This document shows, one piece after another, positions 1-8,965 of a DNA stretch of 10,000 nt (position 1 is the stretch's first letter; each line of letters opens with the position of its first letter). Below the pieces are notes generated by a model that saw nothing but the letters and a program-made list of their open reading frames with translations, ran no database searches and was not told the origin of the DNA. A program made the translations under genes and the position numbers. Source of the stretch: Eimeria necatrix (taxonomy: Eukaryota > Apicomplexa > Conoidasida > Eucoccidiorida > Eimeriidae); NCBI RefSeq assembly GCF_000499385.1, contig NW_013654291.1:1-10000 (forward strand), in the 5' to 3' direction.

Positions 1-778
1 GACGAAACAGAGCTGCCGCTGCAGCAGCAGCACTTGGGGCCGGCGTGAAGGTGTGGGGTGTGGGGTGTGGGGTGTATGTACAGGGGTGTGGGGTGTGGGG
101 TGTATGTACAGGTCGGACTTTCCCGTCGTCAAGTATTTGCTGGCAGCACATGCAGGAGAGGCCCTGGGCTCTCTTGCTGCAGCATATTACCTGAAGACTG
201 GGCGCAGCGACTCTTCTCTGAGGGCTGGCAGCGCGCAGCGCAGCTTCTGGGCGCAGCAGGGTTAGCAGCAGCAGCAGCAGCAGCAAGAGCGGTGCACCGA
301 TAGTTCGCCCTGTTGCAGCCCTGCTGCCTCGCACTTGCTTTTGCTGTGTCGGTGCCGCTTTTGCTGCTGCTGCAGGGAGCGAAGATGCAGGCGACTGCAG
401 CGCGTCTCTGCGGCACTTGCTGCCAGCAGCAGCAGCAGCGCTGCAGCAGCAGCAGCTGCAGCAGGAACAGGAGCACGTGCACCTGACGCGCGTGCCTGCT
501 TCCTTCTTCCTGCGGGGGCCCGGGGAAGCAGCAGCTTTCGCCCCGCCATCGAGCAGCAGCAGCAGGGCTCCCAAGGCGTATCAGCAGCAGCAAACTTTGG
601 AAGAGCTGCTGCAGCAGCTTGCTGCTCCCGACTCTGTGGCCTATGGGGCCCCCCAGCAGGGCCCCCTGCAGCACAGCAGCAGAGACTATGCTGCACTCGT
701 GCATGCAGTTGCTGAAGATGGGGAGCCTGAGGGGCTTGCGGCGCTTGCTGATCTCTACCTTCACGGGAATGCAGAGGG

Positions 779-813
<35 letters not shown>

Positions 814-1735
814 GGCTACTGCTGCTGCTGCTGCTGGGGCTACTGCTGGAGCTGCTGCTGCTGCGGTTGCTCTTGGGGCTGTTGCTGGGGCTGCTGGAGC
901 TGCCGCGGCTGCTGCTGCTGAGAGTGCTGTTGCTGCTGGTGCTGCTGCTGCTGGGGCTGCTGCTGGGGCAGCAGCTGGTTCGGTCGGTGCCCGGGGGGCG
1001 GCTGCGGGTTGATGTCCGTTTGCTGCTGTCGCTGTGGTCTCGTTGCTGTTGCTGCTGGCTTTGCTGCTGCTGCTGCTGCTGCTGCTATGGAGCTCTGAAC
1101 TGCTGCTGGTGCCTTCGGTGCTGCTGTTGATGTTGGTGTCGGGAGAAGATCGGGACCTCGTATGAATGCTTCCTGCTGCTGCTGCTGCTGCTGCTGCTGC
1201 AGCTGGGATTCCAAGGGACCGACACCGGGCTTTGGACCTGCTGCGGCAAGCAGCAGAAAGAGGAGATGCGAATGCTGCCTTAGCAGCAGCTCATTTGCTG
1301 CTGGAGGGGCAGCCAACAGCAGCAGCAGCAGCTGCTGCTGCAGGCGCAGCCCAGCAGCAGCCCCAAGCAGGAGCAGCAGCCGGAGCTTCTGCGGGAGCAG
1401 CAAGAGCTCCAGCGGCAGCAGCAGCAGGACCTGCGGCGGTTGCTGCTAATGAAGCAGCTGCTGCTGCTGGCCCTGGTGCTGTGGGCGCCGGTGCTGACCC
1501 AGGCGCTGGATCCGCAGCAGCAACAGGCGCAGCAGCAGGAGCAGCAGCAGGAGGAGCAGCAGGAGGAGCAGCAGCAGCAGGAGGAGCAGCAGCAGCAGCA
1601 AACGCAGGGGGGGGGCTGCTGGGGCTGCTAAACGGATTTCTTTCTAGCTGGGGCCTGCGGGAGGAGGAGCAGCAAAAGAAAGAAAAGGAGCAGCACCCAG
1701 CGGAGGCTCTTCTAGAGCAGGCAAGGCAGCTCAGA

Positions 1736-1771
<36 letters not shown>

Positions 1772-2235
1772 GAGCTCAAGAAGAGAAAGTAAAGTAGAAG
1801 GAGACATAAGTAGTTATGCCGGAGCAGCAAGAGAGTCCACGCGCTGCTGCCGCTGCTGCCGCTGCTGGCGCGGCCGCCACCGTCTCTGCTGCTGCAGCAG
1901 CAGCTGCTGCTGCTGGAGAGCTGCTGTCTGCTGCTGCTGCTGCTGCGCTTTGCTGCTGCAGGTCATTGCTGAGGGCTCTGGCCCCGCGCCCCACACGGCG
2001 CGTTTTTTGGCCTGGCGTTATGGGCTGTTGCAGGAAACAAATGCAACTTTAGCAGGTGTCTTTTTTTTCTTTTCTTTTTTCTTTTTTTTCTTTTTTCTTT
2101 TCTAATTTTTCTTTTTCTTTTGCTCTTTTGGTCTTCTCTTTTTTGTTTCCTTTTTGCGCTTTTGTTTGCCTCTTTTCCGCTTTTTTTGGTCTTTTTTTCA
2201 TATATCCTTCTTTAGTGTGCCGCGTGTCTTGCTGC

Positions 2236-2273
<38 letters not shown>

Positions 2274-2352
2274 AAGCTCTCTGTGTGTCCTCCCTTGGCG
2301 AATTTCTGATCTCGACTGGTCGCTGCTGTCTCCCTTTCTGTCTTTCAAATTG

Positions 2353-2387
<35 letters not shown>

Positions 2388-2480
2388 CAGGGGAAGCCCT
2401 GCGCGCAGCAGCAGACTTGGGCGACAGCAACGCGCAGGTGCTGTACGCTGCAGCACACCTTGCTGCTCTGGGTCCCACAT

Positions 2481-2514
<34 letters not shown>

Positions 2515-3536
2515 GCCGGCGGGCGGCGTGTCCGGGTCGTCCGCAGCAGCAGCAGCAGCAGCAGCAGGAAGGGGCCAGCTGCTGGCAGCAGGCAACATGA
2601 CGGAAGCTCTCACATACTTTTCAAAAGCTGCACTTGCTGGCCATCCAGAAGCAGCTTACAGCTCCGGTTTGCTGCTGCTGCAGGGGGCTTCTCCCCACCA
2701 CAAGAGCTCCAAGCAGCGCTGCAGCATTGCTTTGAAGGTCTGCGCCCCGCTGCTGCGGTCTAGGGTTTAGGGTTTAGGGTTTAGGGTTTACGGTTTACGG
2801 TTTACGTCTTGCAGCTGGGAGGATTGAGCTTAGGGCCCAGATTTGAGACTTTAGGGCGGAGCGTCCGCACTTTAGGGCCTACACTCCGGGATTTAGGGTT
2901 TAGGGTTTAGGGTTTAGGGTTTAGGGTTTAGGGTTTGGGGTTTGTGTTGTGCGCAGGTGCTGGAAAAGGTGGCGTTTCTGCACCGGCGGGTCAATTTGCT
3001 GCAGGCCTTGTCGCTGCATGCGCACCGGCAGGGCGACGTGTCTGGGGCTTTGCTGCTGCTGCTGCTGCTGTCGGAAACTGGCCATTTAGCTGCTCACGTA
3101 ACTGCTGCTGCACTGTGGGAGTCTGCAGCGCAGCAGCACCAGCAGCGGCAGCAGGCGGTGCAGCTGCTCATGGACTCGCTGCTCCAGGCGGACCTTGCTG
3201 TTGCTGCTGCTGCCTCTGCTGCAGCAGCAGCAGATGCGGCTCCAAGCGCCAACAGCACAGCAGCAGCAACAGCAACGGAAACAGCAGCAGAGGAAGCCTC
3301 CGGCGGCTCGGATGCGCAGCCGCAGCACCAGCAGCAGCAGCAGCTTCCCGCCGAAGGGGCCGTGTCGCAGCAGCAGCAGCAGCCGCAGCAGCAGAATGCA
3401 GAGGAGGACGGCGCAGCAGCAGCATCAGCTGCTGCTGCTGCTGCTGCAGCAGCAGCAGCAGATGCAGAAGAGGGTGCCCGCAGCCTGCTGCTGGCGCGTT
3501 ACGCAGACCCGTCAGTGGCCCTGCCTGCGGAGGGCG

Positions 3537-3570
<34 letters not shown>

Positions 3571-3723
3571 GGAGGCCCACGTAGCAGCAGCAGGAGCAGA
3601 CTGCCTGCTGCAGACTCGGGTGTCTCCACTTTCCCGAGCAGGAGTGCAGCAGCTGCATGCACGAGGAGACCCTGGGGTGTCTGTACAGCTGCTGCTGGAC
3701 GACGAGCGCGCGTGCGCGCCGCC

Positions 3724-3758
<35 letters not shown>

Positions 3759-4226
3759 GCGCTGCTGCAGTTGCTGCGCGGCAGCAGCTGCAGCACCTCC
3801 GAGTCTCCGAATTCCTCCGCTGCTGGCTCGTGTCTCCTAAAGCCCTCGAAACCCCACAAGCCCCAGCAGCAACGGCCTGCCGTTTTGCTGCTTACAGAAG
3901 AGCTGCGCTGCAGGTAGCAGCAGCAAAAGATAGAAAGATAAAAGACAAAAAAGATAAAAGCGACAAATATAAACAAGCAGCAGCAAAGAGATAATGAGAA
4001 GGAAATAGTAGAAACAAAAAGAAGCAAAAGGAGACAAAAAAGACAGAAAAGTGACAGAAATAAAAGTCACAGAGGCAGCAGGAAGCAGCAGGCAGCAGCA
4101 AGGGGCAGCAGCAAGCAGCAGGAAGCAGCAAACGCAGCAGCAGGAAAAGACAGATGTGATAAATGAGACACGAAGCACTAAATAGAGCAGCAGCAGCTTT
4201 GTTGCCATTCAGGAGACCAGGTTGTT

Positions 4227-4262
<36 letters not shown>

Positions 4263-4691
4263 TGTGTCTCAGGGCGACGCCGCCTCCATGGTCAGCCTGG
4301 CGGAGATGTACGCTGCTGCAGCAGCAGAATCTGCTGCTGCAATCAAGGCTGCAGCAGCAGCAGCAGCAGCAGCGAAAGCGGCACCAGCAGCAGAAACTGC
4401 AGCAGGAGCGGTGTCAGGCCCTTCAGCGACGGAGGAGGCGCAGCCGGAGCAGCAGCAGCCGGAGCAGCAGCAGCTGCAGCAGCATCAGCAGCAGCAGCAA
4501 GAGCAGCAGGCGCTGCGGGAAGCAGCAGAAACTGCTGCTGCTCTCAGCCGCTACTGGGCAGAAAGAGCAGCAGCAACAGGAGATGGCAGGGGCCTCTACG
4601 CGCTGGCGAAGCTCAAAGAAGATGGGATTGGGGGGCCCCCCCAAAGAGAAGAAGCCATAAAGGTGGTTTTGCTGCTGCTGCTGCTGCTGCC

Positions 4692-4723
<32 letters not shown>

Positions 4724-5133
4724 CGTTGCTGCTGCTGCTATTACTGCTACTGCTGCTGCTGCTATTAGTGCGGCTCCTGTTGGTGCTGCTGCTGCTGTTA
4801 CTTCTGCTGCTGCTGGTGCTGTTACTTCTGCTGCTGCTGGCCTGCGTGCATGCTTGTTTGTTTGCATGCATGTATGCATGCATGCGGGCATGCATTTGTT
4901 TGCTTACCTGCATGCATGCATGCATACATGCATGCATGCATGCATGCATGCATGCGTGCATGCATGCGTTTTGTGGGGTGTGCTGCGGGCGTTTGCTGCT
5001 CAGGTGTATTGGCAGCTGCTGAGCGATGCTGCGCTGCCGCCCGGCAGCCGCGTTTTGGGTTTGTGGGGTTTTTGTCGCAGCTGTTTGTTGTGGCCTTTGG
5101 ATTTGCTGCTGCGTCTTTGGGGGCTGCTGCCCC

Positions 5134-5166
<33 letters not shown>

Positions 5167-5312
5167 GCAGCGCTGCAGCCGTGGCAGACGACGCGCTGCA
5201 GCAGCAGCAGGATGCTGACGCCCGCGCAGCCTCGCTCCTCCACCCTATAGGGATTGTCCTTTCGCTCTACCTTGCGGTTAGTTCAAGTTGCTGCTGCTGC
5301 TGCTCTCCTTGT

Positions 5313-5357
<45 letters not shown>

Positions 5358-5460
5358 GCTGGTTGCTGCGGCTGACTCTGCAGCAGCACGAGGTGGCGCT
5401 GCCTGCCATTGCTGCTGAAGAGCCAGCTGTTCCCGGGCCTTTTGCCGCGCTTTACAAGGA

Positions 5461-5495
<35 letters not shown>

Positions 5496-5741
5496 GTCTG
5501 CTGCAGCGAGAGGAACAAAGGCGCTTTTGGGCTCAGCTGCTGCTGGGGCTGCTGCTGCTTGCAGCATGGGCCTTTTTAGCGATACAGCTGGCGCTGCGCA
5601 TCCCCGAAATGCGTGCTGCTGCTGCTGCTGCTGCAGCAGCGGACCATGGCACTGCCGCTGCTGCTGCTACTTCCAACAATTCACAGCAGCAGCAAGAGGT
5701 GAGGAATGCTCCAACGGAAGACAGGACTGTCGCAGCTGCTG

Positions 5742-5774
<33 letters not shown>

Positions 5775-6169
5775 AGCGCCAGGGAGATGCCCCACCGAAG
5801 CCTACAGCAGCTGCAAATACAGACGCAGCTGCTGCTGCTGCTAAGCGTCGAGCTTCTGCTGCTGCTGCAGCAGAAGCGCTTTCAGCTGCAGGCACAGCTG
5901 CCGCAGACAGCTCGACAGCATCCGCATCAGAGGCAGCAGAATCAGCAGCACCTGCTGCTGCTGCCGCGGACGCAGCGCCGGCTGCTGCTGCTGCTGCTGC
6001 TGTTGCTGCACCGGCAACAGAAGCACGTGCAGCAGATGCTGCAGCGCCTGGCGCCGCTGGAAGTCCGGTAGCCCCTAGTGGGGCAGCAGGAGAGCCAGCA
6101 ACAGCAGCAGAAACAGCAGCAGCAGCAGCTGATGCTGCTGCTGCTGCTGCATTGTCTGGTGCTAGCTAG
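1..6169 (+). CDS. HRD3: SEL1L/HRD3-like ERAD scaffold protein, 5'-partial, ten exons
   Basis: Family role: ER-membrane partner of the HRD1 ubiquitin ligase that recruits misfolded proteins for retro-translocation. Exons 1-44, 112-260, 376-777, 1203-1720, 1962-2055, 2391-2737, 2957-3913, 4273-4662, 5004-5276 and 5384-6169 total 3,960 nt (1,319 codons plus TAG) with all phases compatible and no internal stop. Sel1-like repeats (about ten) lie near fragment residues 17-45, 168-196, 206-235, 364-395, 403-430, 471-500, 545-575, 828-853, 922-953 and 962-1000. Order and linkers follow SEL1L: VHLTRVPASFFLRGP parallels its repeat-group linker, RCSIALK/VLEKVAFLHRRVN its central linker, and ALSRYWAERAAATGDGRG plus AIK/VYWQLLSDAALPPGSRV its last repeats before the membrane segment (AQLLLGLLLLAAWAFLAIQL, near 1108-1127). 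About 190 Ala-rich residues follow. Ala/Gln runs fill inter-repeat loops. The 5' end is outside the window. Assignment is strong; exact exon borders are inferred. Confidence 0.85.
45..111 (+). repeat. Short intron with a perfect 28-bp tandem duplication (56-83, 84-111)
   Basis: The two 28-nt copies are identical, G/T-rich, and each ends in TGTATGTACAG, a plausible 3' splice site. The intron would start at GTGAAG (45-50) and end at the second copy's CAG (111). Joining 44 to 112 is phase 2 and restores the frame into FPVVKYLLAAHAGEALG. The repeated GTGTGGGG blocks make the sense RNA G-rich. Confidence 0.7.
261..375 (+). other. Intron between the first Sel1-like repeat and the linker exon (phase 1)
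   Basis: Proposed donor is GTTAGC at 261. The end is pyrimidine-rich with CTG units, finishing in CTGCTGCAG at 375. Joining 260 to 376 gives a phase 1 splice into SEDAGDCSASLRHLLP, which resembles the SEL1L segment following the first repeat group. Exon 112-260 reaches a TAG in its own frame at 263-265 if not spliced. Donor choice is the least certain part. Confidence 0.5.
778..1202 (+). other. 425-nt intron dominated by CTG runs (phase 1)
   Basis: The donor GTCTGC follows the codons for YLHGNAE, and the acceptor is a CTG run ending in CTGCAG at 1202. The spliced frame continues as AGIPRDRHRALDLLRQAAERG, exactly the Sel1 repeat loop and next helix expected. The intron holds CTG-rich sequence from 780 to about 970, a mixed part (970-1170) and a pure CTG run just before the acceptor. 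I see no gene inside it; minus-strand Gln-rich and plus-strand Leu-rich frames across it are repeat shadows. Confidence 0.8.
1721..1961 (+). other. Probable GC-AG intron (phase 0)
   Basis: CAG|GCAAGG at 1718-1726 resembles the consensus of GC-AG introns; the acceptor is CTGCTGCAG at 1961. Joining 1720 to 1962 gives AEALLEQ/VIAEGSGPAPHTARFL, whose spacing matches one Sel1 repeat. Between 1640 and 1790 there is no GT except at 1789-1790, beside the in-frame stop. That site would be phase 2, would not fit the 1962 acceptor (phase 0), and would add a poly-Ser run inside the repeat. Confidence 0.6.
2056..2390 (+). other. 335-nt intron with a T-rich pyrimidine tract and CTG runs (phase 1)
   Basis: Donor AG|GTGTCT at 2056, then about 150 nt that are almost all T with some C (2059-2210), a run of about 11 CTG units (2239-2271), and a second CTG run ending in CTGCAG at 2390. 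Joining 2055 to 2391 makes a GGG codon and the frame NATLAGEALRAAADLGDSNA, a Sel1 repeat in full register. No gene is seen inside. Confidence 0.8.
2738..2956 (+). repeat. Intron filled with telomere-like TTTAGGG heptamers (phase 0)
   Basis: Donor AAG|GTCTGC, acceptor GTGCGCAG at 2956. The splice restores RCSIALK/VLEKVAFLHRRVN, a SEL1L-like linker. Inside are about four TAGGGTT units from 2761 decaying into TACGGTT variants (to about 2807), isolated TTTAGGG copies between 2828 and 2880, and seven heptamers at 2892-2940, of which the last is TTTGGGG. The G-rich strand is the transcript-sense strand. Confidence 0.85.
3914..4272 (+). other. 359-nt A-rich intron with CAG and CTG runs (phase 0)
   Basis: Donor CTGCAG|GTAGCA at 3914, acceptor TTTTGTGTCTCAG at 4272. 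The splice gives YRRAALQ/GDAASMVSLAEMY, a Sel1-like repeat. The first 150 nt are strongly purine-rich (AAAGATA, AAAAGACA motifs); then GCAGCA units (4075-4140), a short mixed part, and a CTG run (4229-4260) before the acceptor. If retained, the frame would run Lys-rich for about 26 codons and stop near 3994. No gene is seen inside. Confidence 0.8.
4663..5003 (+). repeat. 341-nt intron with CTG runs and a GCAT-type tetranucleotide repeat (phase 0)
   Basis: Donor AAAG|GTGGTT at 4663, acceptor GTTTGCTGCTCAG at 5003. The splice joins EEAIK to VYWQLLSDAALPPGSRV, matching the last SEL1L repeat. From 4670 to 4840 it is CTG/TTG/TTA-rich. From about 4845 to 4970 it is GCATGCAT tetramers, self-complementary and broken by GTAT, GCGT and TTTG variants. 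No gene is seen inside; Cys/Met/His-rich frames through the tetramer tract are by-products of the repeat. Confidence 0.8.
5277..5383 (+). other. Last intron of the HRD3-like gene (phase 0)
   Basis: Proposed donor GCG|GTTAGT at 5277 and acceptor GACTCTGCAG at 5383. Joining 5276 to 5384 is phase 0 and links IVLSLYLA to QHEVALPAIAAEEPAVPG. The intron is almost all CTG/TTG. Reading through it in either flanking frame would give only poly-Cys or poly-Leu. The exact acceptor could shift by three bases. Confidence 0.6.
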
Positions 6170-6711
6170 TGTTTTATGGCGTTTGCTGCAGCCCCTTATT
6201 TCTACGAGGGGACTTCAAGTCTAGGCAAGTGGCCGTTGCTGTTTTTGCTGCTGCCCCTACAGTTGCTGCTGGGTTGCTGCTGCTGCTGGTGTTGCGGTTG
6301 CTGCTGCTGCTGCTGCTGCTGCTAGGGTTGGTGCCGTTTTGTCTGCTGCTGTTGCTGCTGGCAAACCGTCAGTTGCTGCTGCAGCTGGCACTATATATGA
6401 AGTAGTGTCCTCACACCCCGCAGCCGTATTGCTGCTGCAGTATCCTCATCAGCAGCAACGCAGCAGCAGCAAGTGCAGCAACAGCAACAGCAGCAGCAGT
6501 AGGCAGCCTGTAGGGCCTGCAGCGCGAGGGGTCCAGCAGCAAAAGGACAACAGACAAGATGAATGAAGTTAGTTTTAGATCTAATTATAAACAAACGGAA
6601 AGATGTCGGTTGCTCGCAAGTTGCAGCAGAAGCCAGCTGCTGCAGCAGTTGCAGAAGCAGCAGTTGCAGCAGCAGTAGCTGCTGCTGCAACAGCTGCTTC
6701 TGCAGCAGCAG
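6170..6711. other. Convergent intergenic region, presumed 3' UTRs of both genes
   Basis: It lies between the TAG ending the plus-strand gene (6169) and the TAG ending the minus-strand gene (6712). It holds CTG runs on the left, CAG/GCA runs on the right and one AT-rich patch (about 6560-6600). No frame has non-repetitive coding character. No poly(A) signal can be assigned with confidence. Confidence 0.55.
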
Positions 6712-7080
6712 CTACTGCTGCTGCAGCTCCTCCCCTTGCTCTGCGCCTTCAGCAGCAGCAGGCAGCAACTCCTCATCTGTGCTGCTAACTGGCAGCTCCA
6801 CGGAGTCGCTGCTGCTGCTGTCGCTGCTGCTGCTGTCGTTGCTGCTGCTGTCGCTGCTGCTGCTGTCGCTGCTGTCGCTGCTGCTGTCGTCGCTGCGGCC
6901 CGTAGCATCTGCGCTGCTAACTGGCAGCCCTATGAGGTCGCTGTTGCTGCTGTCGCTGCTGCTGCTGTCGCTGCTGCTGCTGTCGCTGCTGCTGCTGTCG
7001 CTGCTGCTGCTGTCGCTGCTGCTGCCCGTAGCATCTGGGTCTTCAGTAGACACGGCCTCCTCCAGTGGCAGTTTCATCGT

Positions 7081-7112
<32 letters not shown>

Positions 7113-7461
7113 CTGTCTCCTGCTGCGCGCTACGCCTCCCACGGCGAGATGGCCGGACCTTTCCTTGCGTCTTGCCCTCCTCTGCTGCTGCTGCTGCAGC
7201 AGCAGCTGCTGCTGCTGTTTCTTCTGTTGCCGCAGCAGCTATTCCCTCTTCAGCGAGCTCCGCGCCGTCGGCACCGTCCACTGGCAGGTGCTGCTGCAAG
7301 TCCTGCTGCTGCTGCAGCGGCTGCTGCTGCTGCTGCAGCGGCTGCTGCTGCTGCAGCGGCTGCTGCTGATCTCCTTGCTGCACTCCTCGCCGGTTCCCGG
7401 GAGCCCAGCGGGGCTGTCTGCGCGGCCTAGGTGGCAGCTGCTGAGGAATCACCCTGCTGTA

Positions 7462-7494
<33 letters not shown>

Positions 7495-7814
7495 GATATG
7501 CGGGGGAATGTACCTAAACCTCGAGCCCGGGTGCCGCCGCACTACGGCCATATACCTCCGCTGCACAAAAGCTTCCTTCCGCAGCAGCAAGGCCTTTTCC
7601 AGGTGCTGCAGCAAGCCAAGCACCGCAGGCTGTCTTTGCTGCAGCAGCAGCAGCAGCAGCAGCAGCAGCGGCAACAGCAGCAGCGGCAGGAGCAGCAAAG
7701 GCAGAGGCAGCAGCAGCAAACGGGGCTTACTGGGTGAGCCAGGAGATCTATCCCTGTTGTCCACAAAATGTGCTTCTGCCAGTCCTCTTCGAGCGCAGCA
7801 ATTCCCCTGCCACT

Positions 7815-7854
<40 letters not shown>

Positions 7855-7967
7855 ATGGGCTCGTAGAGCTGGTCTAAGACTCTGTCTCTCCACAGCGCGA
7901 AGATGAGACTCTTAATTGGCGTCCGCCGCAGGTAGACAAAAGAGCGGCACAGCCAGCTGGCAGGGCT

Positions 7968-8013
<46 letters not shown>

Positions 8014-8307
8014 ATGAGCGGCAGCAGCAGCGGGCCCGAAGCAACGAAGTACGCAGCAGGCTCAGGCGCACCCGCAGCAGCAGCAGCAGCAAACGAGCAG
8101 CCCGTACAGAAAGCAGCAGCACCGCGAATCGGGTGGCCCCTCCAAACCCTAAACCCTAAACCCTAAACCCTAAACCCTAAACCCTAAACCCTAAGCCGCA
8201 CTGTATTTCAAGGCCGTGTCTAGCTAGGGCTTCGTTGAGGATTTCTCTTCTGCGGCGCCTCTGTGCTGCCTCCTGCTGCAGCAGCAGCATGTTATTTTCG
8301 AGCAGCA

Positions 8308-8339
<32 letters not shown>

Positions 8340-8717
8340 CTGCCGTCTGCCTGCAGGCGCTCCATTGCTGCAGTGTAAGAAGCAGCAAGCGGGAACCACC
8401 AAGTGCCTGCGGGGTTTCCTGCTGCTGCTGCTGCTGCTGCGTCTTCCTCAGCAGCAGCAGCAGCCGCTGCTGCGTCGGGCGCCGCGCCTGCAGCAGCAGC
8501 AGCAGCAGCAGCAGCAGCTAGCGATACCCGCAGCGGGGGCGGCCCCTCGTGCCGCAGCAGCAGCAGCAAATGCTGCCTCCTGCTGCCTTCAACAATATCG
8601 CTGAGGGCCTCAGGACTTAGAGAAAGCGGCAGCACAGCTTCCATTTGCTGCTGCAGCAGCAGGTCTTGCTGCTGCAGCAGCCCCACGTCGACCTCGCGCG
8701 GAAGGTCCCAGCTCTCG

Positions 8718-8754
<37 letters not shown>

Positions 8755-8922
8755 GCAGCGGGGAGAGCCACTGCTGCTGCTGCTGCTCAAACATGGGGGG
8801 AGGCAGTCCTTGTGGCCGCAGATAACTTCCTGCTGCTGCTGCTGCACCTCCCCCTGCTGCTGCTGCTGTTCTTCTCTGCCACCTGGGGTTTCTCCACAAG
8901 GCCGGCGCCGTGGCATCAGCGA

Positions 8923-8965
<43 letters not shown>

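Noticed and set aside
335..1130. Long open frames on both strands over CTG/CAG runs (poly-Leu, poly-Cys, poly-Gln)
   Set aside because: Pure CAG/CTG has no stop codon in any frame, so these frames are by-products. Outside the Sel1-matching parts they contain no mixed-composition protein.
2738..2956. A real chromosome end
   Set aside because: The heptamers are few, partly degenerate and flanked on both sides by coding sequence in one reading frame, so they are interstitial.
4854..5003. Small Cys/Met/His-rich protein encoded by the GCAT tract
   Set aside because: The repeat is open in several frames and lies inside an intron that splices cleanly; its residues simply reflect the tetramer.
6736..7737. 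Plus-strand frame of over 300 residues over the C-terminal exon of the minus-strand gene
   Set aside because: It is mostly Ala/Val, Cys and Leu runs complementary to the Ser/Asp and Gln repeats; the minus frame has mixed acidic and basic segments and consensus splice sites.
8144..8192. CRISPR-like or other spaced array
   Set aside because: The units are directly adjacent heptamers with no spacers, and the setting is eukaryotic.
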